Positions 54,101 to 62,256 of a stretch of 64,000 nt of DNA are shown here, piece by piece. The position numbers and the translations under genes were made by a program. Source of the stretch: Lachnospiraceae bacterium (GTDB taxonomy: Bacteria; Bacillota; Clostridia; Lachnospirales; Lachnospiraceae); the NCBI GenBank assembly GCA_017450485.1, contig JAFSTN010000044.1:1-64000 (forward strand). Reading direction: 5' to 3'. How positions within the stretch are numbered: the first letter of the stretch is position 1; every line of letters begins with the position of its first letter. The notes under the pieces are model-generated. The model did no database searches and was not told the origin of the DNA. It worked only from the letters and a program-made list of their open reading frames with translations.

Positions 54101-56128
54101 TTCATCTGCCATGTCGGCATATATCTTCCAGGTATCCGTCGTCAGATACTCGAGCCTGTTCTCACCGGGTTCAAATCTCGACAGTTCGAGCTCCTCTCCG
54201 CCGGCTGCATCAGCTCCGTATTCTCCGTCCACAACATTGGCACCCTGTGCCTGATCTCCGCCCCAGCTCTCTTTATACCCATCATCAAAAGCGTCCTGTG
54301 CCGCCTCGAGCATCTGTCTGGCACTGAGTTTTGCCTGGTACGCAGGATTATCGAAAAGGTTCATATGATCCTCGCGCACTGTCTGTCCTTTTTCAAAGGA
54401 TATCGCATCAAAGTCGGCACCGAGCCAGTTATAATCCCGCTCCGTGATAGTCTGCGGATCATAGAACTCACCGCCCAGTCTGAACGAATGCCACTCTCTG
54501 AGCTTATATGCAGTTGGCGTGGTCAGAGCCACATATGTACCATAGGTCTCATACTCACTGAACGATGATTCCTGCATGCGGTCACAGCCCACGGCGTTCA
54601 GCACTTTTTCCCAGAATACCGTACCGGCGATCGATTCATTGGACTCGATGCGCTTCAGCAGATCCAGCACTATCGCTTTCTTAAATAGCATATGCTCCGA
54701 TACAAATGAGGGGCCGATGACCTTCTCCATTCCCGGGATGAGTTTCGCCATCGTCTCGAAGTACTGAGGATGCTCCTCACGCTTCAGATCAAAATACGGC
54801 ACGGGATCAAGTCCATCCATCGGAGCGGAGAACATGCTTATATCATGGCACGGGAAGGTATCACCATCCCAGATCAGATAGTATTCGTCCTCACATTTGT
54901 ATGCATAAGAGAGCTTAAGAAACTGCTGATAATACCAGCCCGTGATGCCGCGCGGGAGCTCCCTCCCCTGCAGGAGCGGTGCCATTATGTGTGCCACAGT
55001 CTCGTGCACTTTTGCAAAAGAAAGTATGTCATCCTCATTGATAAAGTGCAGACGAGAGGCATCACCGTCGCCGGCACAGATTTCTTTTTTCTCGGAGAAA
55101 AGCTCGCCGACCTTCGCGCTGCCCAATATATAAACATTGCGTACGGGAAGGTGCTTGAGATAATAAGGATACTGACCGCACAGCCTCTCGAAACTGTCTG
55201 GAGTCACGAGAACAACTGCGTCGAATGTGGCGCGGGATGCCTCGTCAGGCGACAGATAATCGGTGTACGGTCTGTCCGGATCGACGAATCCGACAGTATG
55301 TGCTGCTCCGCCTTGTACGGGTTTCATATAATCTCCATAGTCGGCGGTGAGTATCTTATCGTAATCTATCGGAGCCGGAACAGTGAGAAATTCAAACTGC
55401 AGATCAACCGTATCCCTGAACCACTCCTTTTTCACGGGAGTACTCCAGTACTGTCTGGTGAAAAGATTGACGTATTCGCTGTCATCATACATATCGGCCA
55501 GGAAGTTCTCATACAGATCGAACCGTTCCTTATACGGAAGCCCCAGGATGTCTATGATGGTCTCACGCCCAATCAGAGGCTCCCACCCGGAGATCAATTG
55601 TTCAATGACAGCGGCCGGATTGGAGGCGGACAGCCACAGATCCATGCCTATCTCGAATCTGCCGCCCGGCCTGTCGGTAACCACAGAATCCGGAACGGCA
55701 TCATATGGAAAAATATCTATGAATATGCCCGGATGATCATCGCAGGTCTCCTCACCGCTGTCATCCAAACATGTCGTACGTTCGTCACGCAGGCGGGAGA
55801 AATTATAGATCGCACCGCCATCTTTCTCGGTGTGATAGTTTTGAAAGTAAAATGGGAATTCAAAATGACCCGGAGCGAGCTCCAGCATACGTTGGTAGTC
55901 CGGGCGCAGCATGAAGATATCGATATCGTCATCCCAGGGTATGAAGCCCTTATGACGTACGGCACCAAGCAAAGTACCGTATCCGGCGTAGTATTTCAGA
56001 TCATACTTTTTACAGAAGTCACCAAACTCCTTAAGCAGTATCAGTTCCGTATACCATATCTTCTTGGTTTTGACGTCTACCGGATATCCGTCTCTGACCT
56101 CTTCCACACAGAATTCTTCTCTGGTCAC
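51140..56128 (-). CDS. Giant fusion: LicD + glycosyltransferase-like + GT2 + FkbH-like HAD + SGNH-like
   Basis: A 1662-residue multidomain protein; positions count from the GTG at 56128, chosen because GGGAGG lies 6 bp upstream. Residues 1-300 are LicD (GTLLGAVRHKGFIPWDDD near 51). About 300-600 is a DUF6492/glycosyltransferase-like part with WDGDTFP near 420. An acidic Gly/Asp/Thr linker follows (610-700). GT2 covers about 742-985 (CFIILSYNNVYLTEECLRS; FLNNDTR). An FkbH-like HAD part covers 1022-1370 (AVIWDLDNTFWNGILSEGE; ICSNNDFD; VLYIDDEASN). After an Ala/Thr/Gly linker, the end (from about 1450) is SGNH/GDSL-like with CINHFSREVYHAM near the C-terminus. FkbH proteins normally load glyceryl from bisphosphoglycerate onto a carrier; no carrier gene is seen here. 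It may build and decorate a glycan in one polypeptide. No signal peptide is seen. Confidence 0.88.
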   Translation of the reverse strand: MTREEFCVEEVRDGYPVDVKTKKIWYTELILLKEFGDFCKKYDLKYYAGYGTLLGAVRHKGFIPWDDDIDIFMLRPDYQRMLELAPGHFEFPFYFQNYHTEKDGGAIYNFSRLRDERTTCLDDSGEETCDDHPGIFIDIFPYDAVPDSVVTDRPGGRFEIGMDLWLSASNPAAVIEQLISGWEPLIGRETIIDILGLPYKERFDLYENFLADMYDDSEYVNLFTRQYWSTPVKKEWFRDTVDLQFEFLTVPAPIDYDKILTADYGDYMKPVQGGAAHTVGFVDPDRPYTDYLSPDEASRATFDAVVLVTPDSFERLCGQYPYYLKHLPVRNVYILGSAKVGELFSEKKEICAGDGDASRLHFINEDDILSFAKVHETVAHIMAPLLQGRELPRGITGWYYQQFLKLSYAYKCEDEYYLIWDGDTFPCHDISMFSAPMDGLDPVPYFDLKREEHPQYFETMAKLIPGMEKVIGPSFVSEHMLFKKAIVLDLLKRIESNESIAGTVFWEKVLNAVGCDRMQESSFSEYETYGTYVALTTPTAYKLREWHSFRLGGEFYDPQTITERDYNWLGADFDAISFEKGQTVREDHMNLFDNPAYQAKLSARQMLEAAQDAFDDGYKESWGGDQAQGANVVDGEYGADAAGGEELELSRFEPGENRLEYLTTDTWKIYADMADELLSGEGADPTGTGETGTSADPTAGRPNWNQAYLCLENAEFLCDDEETRAQLREMKEELMASGAVSVRPVCFIILSYNNVYLTEECLRSIYSNCAPGAFSVVILDNASDAETVKWLKSRADDNLILLLSDENMGFGPGCNEAFKYADPEADVFFLNNDTRMPANALFWLRMGLYASDDIGAAGALQNYSSYQLLDVTFDLPYQYMEFGAGRNIRMDDPYEYVRKLSGFALLIRRTVIDSVCGFDEIFAPGYFEDDDLCTRIGQQGYKLVLCRNSFIYHAGSQSFAENPEAEAIFERNRQRFIDKWGFDSYTEPVSASPTAIRPGASESAVVAGMSGDAVSEASSDDIQIKAVIWDLDNTFWNGILSEGEVAPLERNIRIVRELADAGVISAICSNNDFDAAREKLSSDEFGNIWELFVFPSIDWTPKGARIQSMISDMALRPENVLYIDDEASNLAEASYLLPELMTSGPEILDSLAELAELSEKNDTAHARLEHYRVLERKRSDQKVSSSNEQFLRDSEITISFIDNIADHIDRVCELISRTNQLNFTKVRSSREDVFSLLNDPGVECRLISARDKYGDYGIIGFYALDRTMGTMTEGSVLLRDGSPDDLETGSGIGRLLHFLFSCRVLGMGIEQYIYDKLGRPQIEIAGRTASVLGENEPVTWITETSVRTGSKPGTEATASIGLTGSEPIAASDGTDIVDSIGAGAAANIAPTAISVDAEYTGDKPKVLLKGPCDIDGITPYLSGVFDVELETNFVDSRDIVVAGSNNSIHLYEAYHTPVDTIRKVISDSGFLCEADFLTFMFDDPYDMVIFSTLSEGHSGIYRHRETDMRIAFGSCREDMTDPVNWDKFISGEYANHNVAFDKAWLDRFAREFAFEGNLHPDQVIRNIKWMREQLNPETILLLLLGSEIESDDNSHEFAYHAPIYRELNRRLYEEFADSDNVWLLNVTDYITGQDSFEDCINHFSREVYHAMSQDIINTIVGE

Positions 56129-56254
56129 TCTTTTCCTCCCATGACTGATGGTGTTTGATGCAACCGACCCCGCCACCGAAATCCTCCAGTGCAGTCTATG
56201 TTGATGGCTTCAGGCCTTGTCCCAAAAACACATAAAACTTTCTTCATATTACAC

Positions 56255-57235
56255 TCATTTATTAGTAACAACCCGGATTGATTCAGATATAGCCAAAATA
56301 TGGTCTATCGGGAGTCCGCTAAGAGATGCAATTGTTTCCGGAGTTTGACCGTTTCGCAGCATGCCCGCTATGACACCCTCAGCTTCATCGGCACGCGTTT
56401 CAGCATCACTGGCACGCGTTTCAGCTTCGTCGGCACGTTTGCGTTCGAATTCAGTTTTCTCACGCTCCTGCTCCGCACCAATAGCTATACCCTGTTCAAC
56501 ACCATATTCAACGAGCGATTGATTATGAAGCTCCTCATTGAAATCCAATACATGCATCCTAATCACCCCTGCCTTTTCACGGATAAGGAACTCCTCCATC
56601 ACGTGATCCTGAATACAACTGTCCACCGCATCTTCTACGGCCGGTTCCAGTTTCATACCACTATTCACATTATCCCGGACACGCTGAACAAATGTAGAAT
56701 AATCTCTAAGTGCCACACATTTATCCATTAATTCCTTATTATGTCCGTAATTGATGTTAAGAACTGTTACTGTCAGTTCAAGTTCCGGTGTATCCGTAAA
56801 CTGCATATATGCATCTGACAGCTTCACGACCTCTTCTTCCGGAGCATCTGCTGTGCCGTTATAGAACACCACGAATCTCGGTGTCGGAAGTTTGATCTGC
56901 TTATATCCGTACAGATCGTACCCGGAGGCCTCTGCCTTATATATATCATTGATATAGAACAGATCCCTGAGCGGCATATTCTGATTCACGGTGGACTGAT
57001 GCTCATACAGATTCACCGTGTTCCGCAGTACAAACGATACATCGTTGTATATCTTCAGAAATATCGCATTATCGAGTGTATTGATCGTCACTTCATCATC
57101 CACGGTATATTTCGTGTCATTGAGTGCATTATACAGTTCGATCAGTTCTTTCTTCTGACTGAAATACGCCTTAAAAACGTCAGATTTGTACTCTCTGTTA
57201 ACAGCTACATCACTATTCTCGTATTGCTCGTTCAT
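56255..57235 (-). CDS. Rpn-family PD-(D/E)XK nuclease / putative transposase
   Basis: A 326-residue protein of the Rpn/PDDEXK-transposase superfamily. The pattern DVSFVL...LYEHQS gives the Asp and Glu-x-Gln residues, followed by RFVVFYNG. The C-terminus has seven-residue repeats around ADEAETRASDAETR and ends in LRNGQTPETIASLSGLPIDH, as in many such proteins. It is unlike the gene at 16971 in sequence, so the two are separate arrivals. AAAGGAGGAG precedes the ATG. It sits between the giant fusion gene and the capsule-type glycosyltransferase gene, as an insertion within a LicD region. Confidence 0.88.
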   Translation of the reverse strand: MNEQYENSDVAVNREYKSDVFKAYFSQKKELIELYNALNDTKYTVDDEVTINTLDNAIFLKIYNDVSFVLRNTVNLYEHQSTVNQNMPLRDLFYINDIYKAEASGYDLYGYKQIKLPTPRFVVFYNGTADAPEEEVVKLSDAYMQFTDTPELELTVTVLNINYGHNKELMDKCVALRDYSTFVQRVRDNVNSGMKLEPAVEDAVDSCIQDHVMEEFLIREKAGVIRMHVLDFNEELHNQSLVEYGVEQGIAIGAEQEREKTEFERKRADEAETRASDAETRADEAEGVIAGMLRNGQTPETIASLSGLPIDHILAISESIRVVTNK

Positions 57236-57382
57236 ATTCTCCTCCTTTGCAAAAACAAACTCACGCAGGAGGCTCTGTCATCTGCTTGCTCCTGCTTATT
57301 TTTTTACGGCGTTTGGATTAGCAGGAAATATCAGATAATAGAAAAATAGAATATAGAATCTTGAGATTTACTGCTTGCGCAT

Positions 57383-57411
57383 ATGATAGCACAGGCACGT
57401 AATGTATGCAA
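57383..57411 (-). promoter_or_regulatory. Sigma-A promoter of the second Rpn-type gene
   Basis: On the minus strand TTGCAT (57406-57411), an exact 17-bp spacer and TATCAT (57383-57388). The leader is about 140 nt and includes a stem GCAGGAG/CTCCTGC near 57272-57302. The remainder of the 57236-57458 gap is A/T-rich with nothing else recognised. Confidence 0.6.
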
Positions 57412-57458
57412 TGACGGTTATTGCAGAACCATAGTGATTCTCTTATAATACCCCAACT

Positions 57459-58574
57459 TTAAAGTCCTAGCAGGTGTTCGAGCATCGTTCCGCGTATGTT
57501 GGCGTTTGTATCATACTTATATGTGAGCTTATGGACACCGCTGCACTGCATAATGTGACGCCATCTGAGTTCATCGTACGGAGCCAGCATCTCATGCTGT
57601 AGCAGATGACACGGTTCCAGACTGAATATCGGGATCGCGTCATTCCACTCAGGATGTCTGCGGCATGCGATTGAGAACGTCAGATGGAAAAGAAAATAAT
57701 GCATCAGGCTGTCTTCTTTTTCCCAATATTCATATAGCATATCCCGGACATCTAATATGATCGGGTTCGCAGATACGCTATGCAGGAACCAGCTATCGAA
57801 CAGCATGCAGTCACTGATGCTGTCTCTCATCACGAAACTGTATGCAAACAACGGATAGTTCTCCATCACTTCGCCAATCAATGTCTGATCGGATATGAAG
57901 ACCGTTGCATCGATCCATGTACCTCCGCGCTCAGACAGAAGTGCCACTCTTAGTATATCGGAGAAATGCGTGTTATTAATTATACCCTGTGCACGTTTTT
58001 GCAGGATATAGTCGGGAATAGCGACATATTCAGGGATGTTTTCCTCGGTCAGCACGACCACGTTGCGTCCGAGTTTGCGCAGAGATCCTATACATGTTTT
58101 CACCACATCTGGAGCCTGCTCTTCGCCCTGCAGCCAGCACGTCCAGATCGTGTCCGAGTCAGAAAGGAGTTGTACCGCAGAGCCGTTTGCTGTCCTCTGT
58201 CCTGCGCCGGATCCGTTCGTCGCAATGGCTCCGTTCGCTGTTCTCTGTCCTGCGCCGTATCCAATCGACGTGTCAGTTGATGTTACGGATGAATGCGACG
58301 CCGGTGGCAGGTCATCTCTCGCTGGAAGCTTGCCCGCATATTGCATGGAAAGGTATTTATATACAAGCTTCATCGTACGAAAATAAGCCCAATCGGACAG
58401 ATTGGACTTATAATCCATCATCTTTTCGATCATGGACAACTCTGACTTAAAGCGCTCATCAAATGCCTCGGGATGTCGGCTTAAGTATTCCTGAATGACA
58501 GTCGGTACCTTCCCCAGGTCATCTGCGTCTATCATGTTTTGTATCTTATTAAGAAACTCTGCTATCGATTCCAT
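57459..58574 (-). CDS. Capsule-type glycosyltransferase (Caps_synth family)
   Basis: A 371-residue protein. Its centre matches capsular polysaccharide synthesis/GT32-like enzymes: IWTCWLQGEEQAPDVVKTCI, FSDILRVALLSERGGTWIDA with the acidic motif at the end, and FMHYFLFH-like helices. A low-complexity linker near residues 105-135 holds two copies of GAGQRTANG, a direct repeat also visible in the DNA. The gene starts 3 bp after the stop of the LicD gene at 58578, so the two are probably one transcript. Confidence 0.85.
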   Translation of the reverse strand: MESIAEFLNKIQNMIDADDLGKVPTVIQEYLSRHPEAFDERFKSELSMIEKMMDYKSNLSDWAYFRTMKLVYKYLSMQYAGKLPARDDLPPASHSSVTSTDTSIGYGAGQRTANGAIATNGSGAGQRTANGSAVQLLSDSDTIWTCWLQGEEQAPDVVKTCIGSLRKLGRNVVVLTEENIPEYVAIPDYILQKRAQGIINNTHFSDILRVALLSERGGTWIDATVFISDQTLIGEVMENYPLFAYSFVMRDSISDCMLFDSWFLHSVSANPIILDVRDMLYEYWEKEDSLMHYFLFHLTFSIACRRHPEWNDAIPIFSLEPCHLLQHEMLAPYDELRWRHIMQCSGVHKLTYKYDTNANIRGTMLEHLLGL

Positions 58575-58577
58575 CTC

Positions 58578-59555
58578 TTATGAAACTCCGCTGTCGATCC
58601 CGTCTCTTGTTTTTTCTTTAGGACCTATATACACTCCCGCCTCCGAATAATAGTCACGATACGATCTGTCCGGATCAAATACTGTCATCGAATGAGAAGG
58701 GAACTGAACCGGCGTCATATAATCTCCGAACCAGGCGGTAAGGATCTCATCATATCCTCCGGGTGCCGGCAGTTTAAATCCTTCGAAATCCAGATAAACT
58801 GTGTCCGAATAGAACTCCTTGCTCAGACTCTTAAGTCCGCCCATCATCTCGGTGAATTTATGATTGACCATCGTCGATTTGCCGATGTACGCGATGAACA
58901 TATTCTCAAGCATCTTGAACCGCTCGATCAACGGCAGCTTCATGATGGCCTGCAGATCGCTTATCTGGACCACGGTATGCCCTTCGCCGGTAGCTATTAC
59001 CTTTTTCAGCTCATTTTCCGCAAAAGTCGCGTAGTATATTTCTTTCTGAAGTTCAAACATCTCACGAGTGAATCCCCGATCGTCAAAAGCATCATCCAGA
59101 GGAAAAATATCGATATATATTCCCTGATTCATGGAGATCGGTGCACGCGGTTCCTCGATGGCAGCAGTATCGGCATTTCTTATCTTACCGAAAGGAAGCA
59201 AACGGAATACGGTATCATCGAACTGAGTCTGCTCGTCAAGAATAGTATACATGTCCTGCCAGTACAGTGGCGGTTCAAGTTCCTCCTTGCATATATCCTT
59301 GATCCGCTCGTAGTCTGCACGGAACATCTGTATATCTATATCGTCATCCCATGGAATGAAACCGTGATGTCTGACTGCGCCGATCAGCGTCCCACTCTCC
59401 AGGAAGTATGGAATATCGTGTCTGCGGCATATCTCATCAAATGCGAGCAGGATATCCAGCTCACAGGCCCAGACACGCTTGCGCTTAGCGGTTACGAGAT
59501 AGCCGTCACGCATCTCTTCTTCATAAAATGACTCGGGGATTCTGCTCGATTTCAT
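58578..59555 (-). CDS. LicD-family phosphotransferase (KRKRVWA group)
   Basis: A 325-residue LicD protein with GTLIGAVRHHGFIPWDDD near residue 53. The leader RDGYLVTAKRKRVWACELDI pairs it with the LicD at 42484. It has the IFPLDDAFDDRGFTREM segment as that copy does. No good ribosome site is seen before the ATG; a TATGAT box lies very close, so the message may have a short leader. It is the first gene of the minus-strand LicD/glycosyltransferase block. Confidence 0.92.
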   Translation of the reverse strand: MKSSRIPESFYEEEMRDGYLVTAKRKRVWACELDILLAFDEICRRHDIPYFLESGTLIGAVRHHGFIPWDDDIDIQMFRADYERIKDICKEELEPPLYWQDMYTILDEQTQFDDTVFRLLPFGKIRNADTAAIEEPRAPISMNQGIYIDIFPLDDAFDDRGFTREMFELQKEIYYATFAENELKKVIATGEGHTVVQISDLQAIMKLPLIERFKMLENMFIAYIGKSTMVNHKFTEMMGGLKSLSKEFYSDTVYLDFEGFKLPAPGGYDEILTAWFGDYMTPVQFPSHSMTVFDPDRSYRDYYSEAGVYIGPKEKTRDGIDSGVS

Positions 59556-59629
59556 GACATTATCATATCATAATCACTGTTGCTCTTTCTACTTATAGGA
59601 TTTTTGATGTCGCAAATTGCGATATCAAA

Positions 59630-59974
59630 GTGAATAATACAAAAAGTACTGATAGTGGGGCAATCTATATCTTGAAAGGATATGCGGCAGCGAATATCGA
59701 TCAGATTCCCAATCTGGAGAAACTAATCGCCACACTCCGAAGTCGTGAGATCTCAGCCTGTCTCGTACTTCAGGCTAAATCACAGCTCAAAGCAATCTAC
59801 AAGGATAACGCGGACACAATAATAGGCAACTGCGATTCACAGATATTCCTTGGTGGATCGGAACAGTCAACTCTTAAGGATCTTAACTCAATCCTGGGAA
59901 AAGAGTGCAAATGTCAACCAGAATTTTACATGCTTCCATATTCTGATCCGGCATATCGTGCTGTTTCTGAATAA
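59630..59974 (+). pseudogene. Fragment of a VirD4/TraG conjugation coupling protein gene
   Basis: The 114-residue frame contains IDQIPNLEKLIATLRSREIS, ACLVLQAKSQLKAIYKDNAD and IIGNCDSQIFLGGSEQSTLK, a strong match to the C-terminal ATPase part of type IV secretion coupling proteins of conjugative elements. Both ends of the protein are missing, and the Walker B region reads YILKGYAAANI where functional proteins have acidic residues, so it is dead. It lies between a LicD gene and a glycosyltransferase gene and is the only trace of the element seen here. Confidence 0.8.
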
Positions 59975-59990
59975 GCTCCGGCATACGCTA

Positions 59991-60019
59991 TTGCTTCTGC
60001 AGGTGCAGGCATATACGAT
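59991..60019 (+). promoter_or_regulatory. Candidate promoter of the CgeB-like gene
   Basis: TTGCTT (59991-59996), 17-bp spacer, TACGAT (60014-60019). Transcription would start near 60026, only a few bases before the first ATG, so the message would be nearly leaderless. It starts just past the VirD4 fragment. Confidence 0.4.
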
Positions 60020-60029
60020 ATCTGCTAAA

Positions 60030-61343
60030 ATGAAAAACATGAAAGTGATCATGATAGATTGGAATGCATATGGGAATGCGGAGATGGAAGAGACCTTCCG
60101 CGCGCGCGGATATGAAGTGAGCAAGTGCGCCTTTGATTCGGGGGCACCTGCCGAGAAACGTGGACGGATGCTTGATGATTTGCGCTCGGCTATGGATGGT
60201 TTCAGGCCGGATTACGTATTCTCCTATCACTACTTCCCGGAGATATCCGATGTGTGCGAGGCCGTGAACGTGCCGTATCTTGCATGGATATATGACTCGC
60301 CGGTATTCGATCTGTACTCGCCGAGTGTACTCAATCATGTGAACCGTATATTCGTGTTTGACCGCGGAGTGGCTGATGAATTCGCAGCGGGCGGAATCCC
60401 GACCGTGCACTATATGCCGCTCGGCGCCTGCGTACGCGATGCGAATGGCAAGGCAGATATAGGTGCTGTTTCTGCCGGAACATATACCTCCGATGTCACC
60501 TTCATCGGTTCTATGTACTCGGAACCAAAGCACCGGTTATATGATAAATTCTCGTCAGTTTCTCCCTATGTTCACGGCTATCTCGATGCGATCATTGAGA
60601 CACAGAAGCATCTCTACGGTGTGAACATCCTCGAGAAGTTCATCACGCCCGAGATAGAGGCCGAGATGCAGAAAGCATACCCTACGGATCCTAATTCACG
60701 GAATATCATGTCTCCCGCGAAATTGTACTCACAGTTCGTACTATCCAGGCAAGTAACTTCACTGGAACGACGTGAGATCATGGAAATTCTGGGGAAATAT
60801 GCATTGAATGGCATCTCCGGAGCTCCCGATGTCCTTGACCCGACGACATCAATCGGATTGCACGGACATGATGACGATGTGCAGACCGCCCACTATGAAA
60901 TGAACAAATCCGGGCATATTGATTCGGCCTCCCGGGATATCCGCATCTCCCTCTACACCCACGATCCGGCTCTCAGGATTCCGGGAATCCGAAATATGGG
61001 GCCGGTGAACTACGGACCGGAGATGTATAGCATCTTCGCATCATCTAAGATCAATCTCAACATCACACTCAGGAGTATCCTGACAGGTATACCCTTACGT
61101 GCCCTGGACATCATGAGCTGCGGAGGATTCCTCCTGAGTAATTACCAGGAGGAACTGTGTGAGTATTTCATACCCGGGGAAGACTTTGACTATTACGAAG
61201 ACTACGAGGACCTGTTGAATAAGGTCGACTATTATCTGACGCACGACGCTAAGCGAGAAGCCATGGCCCGTTCCGCCCAGGAGAAGATCCGCACCGAGCA
61301 CACCCTTTCCTCCCGCCTCGACGCCATCGAAACATATTTATAA
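60030..61343 (+). CDS. CgeB/DUF3880-like glycosyltransferase
   Basis: A 437-residue GT-B-type protein similar to CgeB spore-maturation and DUF3880 proteins, often found beside flagellin-modification genes. Recognisable parts are DYVFSYHYFPEISDVCEAVN, LAWIYDSPVF, DVTFIGSMYSEPKHRLYDK and the C-terminal IPLRALDIMSCGGFLLSNYQ with EDFDYYEDYEDLL. The frame is open from 59850, but that part overlaps the VirD4 relic; the first family-like start is the ATG at 60030 or 60039. Neither has a ribosome site. Its sugar and target are unknown. Confidence 0.88.
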   Translation: MKNMKVIMIDWNAYGNAEMEETFRARGYEVSKCAFDSGAPAEKRGRMLDDLRSAMDGFRPDYVFSYHYFPEISDVCEAVNVPYLAWIYDSPVFDLYSPSVLNHVNRIFVFDRGVADEFAAGGIPTVHYMPLGACVRDANGKADIGAVSAGTYTSDVTFIGSMYSEPKHRLYDKFSSVSPYVHGYLDAIIETQKHLYGVNILEKFITPEIEAEMQKAYPTDPNSRNIMSPAKLYSQFVLSRQVTSLERREIMEILGKYALNGISGAPDVLDPTTSIGLHGHDDDVQTAHYEMNKSGHIDSASRDIRISLYTHDPALRIPGIRNMGPVNYGPEMYSIFASSKINLNITLRSILTGIPLRALDIMSCGGFLLSNYQEELCEYFIPGEDFDYYEDYEDLLNKVDYYLTHDAKREAMARSAQEKIRTEHTLSSRLDAIETYL

Positions 61344-61426
61344 AGCAACTCACGTTTGAAAAACACATTTATTATTGACATTGCTGTCAATTGACTATAA
61401 TATAATGAATCAAAGAAATGGGTTTT

Positions 61427-62146
61427 TTACTGAGTAACGTCTTCGGACCGGAAAAGGATGCTCGTTTCTTTTTTTACGTTTATAACGTCGTAAAGATACT
61501 TCTTTCCATTCTTAGCGTGACGGAATATCATAGCCGCGTGAAATACATTATATCTCTCGACTTCGCCATCACTCCCAAACACTGGCAACGCAAATCTGGA
61601 CTCATATTTGTACCACCCGTACTTTGCGTCCTTTCTATGCTTTATTTCGTCATTCTCTGTATAACTCATATTAGAGGCTATGCTTATCAATTCAGGCAGA
61701 CCAGATGCTGCATTTGCCTTTGCTTTGGCTTTAGTCCCTTTTAGTTTTGAAGTGTAATCCGAATGGGCATATTCATCCGGAAGATCAGAACCAATATATA
61801 CTATTTCATCTGATTCGGCGATTGAATAAAAATCTCCCACATAATTTCTCAAATACTCCTCAACATCGTCCCAGTTTATTCCACGTTTTCCTTTAAAAAC
61901 GACGTCATTTATCATGACAATGTTATTGCCATACATATCTTTTATCACCGACACATTTCTTTTTTCTTTCTTTGTCGTCATCCTTATATAGTACTCAAGC
62001 AAACGTACTACATAATCCGGTGCATGACGCATATCACGTTCCCATTCCGTAACAGTCCGATAAGGAATATCAAAATAATCGCAGAATTCTCTACGATTCA
62101 TCCCTATACTCTCTCTTAATTCTTTTATTATGTCCGCCTTATCCAT
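61427..62146 (-). CDS. HTH regulator-like protein with C-terminal LPD-like domain
   Basis: A 239-residue protein. Residues 5-50 look like an XRE-type helix-turn-helix (SIGMNRREFCDYFDIPYRTV, then TEWERDMRHAPDYVVRLLEY). A second part (FSIAESDEIVYIGSDLPDEY and later HAAMIFRHAKNGKKYLYDVI) resembles domains found in mobile-element proteins of Lachnospiraceae. GAAGGAGGTAGGAT precedes the ATG. Two copies of a symmetric site lie upstream, so it probably controls itself. It converges on the CgeB-like gene with 83 bp between. Confidence 0.75.
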   Translation of the reverse strand: MDKADIIKELRESIGMNRREFCDYFDIPYRTVTEWERDMRHAPDYVVRLLEYYIRMTTKKEKRNVSVIKDMYGNNIVMINDVVFKGKRGINWDDVEEYLRNYVGDFYSIAESDEIVYIGSDLPDEYAHSDYTSKLKGTKAKAKANAASGLPELISIASNMSYTENDEIKHRKDAKYGWYKYESRFALPVFGSDGEVERYNVFHAAMIFRHAKNGKKYLYDVINVKKETSILFRSEDVTQ

Positions 62147-62167
62147 ATCCTACCTCCTTCAAAATTA

Positions 62168-62217
62168 TACACGTTGTGTATCATCCTATCATATGTCATC
62201 ATTTTACACAACGTGTA
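62168..62217. promoter_or_regulatory. Twin operator TACAC-N3-GTGTA upstream of the HTH gene
   Basis: TACACGTTGTGTA at 62168-62180 and TACACAACGTGTA at 62205-62217, each symmetric and mutually reverse complementary, 37 bp apart. On the minus strand the first overlaps a TATAAT box at about 62162-62168. This is the usual layout of an autorepressed HTH gene. Confidence 0.7.
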
Positions 62218-62231
62218 TTTTAAATAAAAAG

Positions 62232-62249
62232 CAGAGGCGTCAGCCTCTG
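62232..62249 (-). terminator. Terminator after the HicA-like small gene
   Basis: CAGAGGC, loop GTCA reading in the minus direction as its complement, GCCTCTG, followed on the minus strand by TTTTTATTTA. It lies 7 bp past the small gene stop. Confidence 0.8.
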
Positions 62250-62256
62250 GTTTCCT

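Noticed and set aside
54770-56158. 462-codon open frame on the plus strand
   Set aside because: Antisense to the giant LicD fusion gene; no domain or ribosome site supports it.
61375-61406. Plus-strand promoter into the 3' end of the HTH gene
   Set aside because: TTGACA and two TATAAT boxes are present but the spacings are 15 and 20 bp; too weak to claim an antisense RNA.
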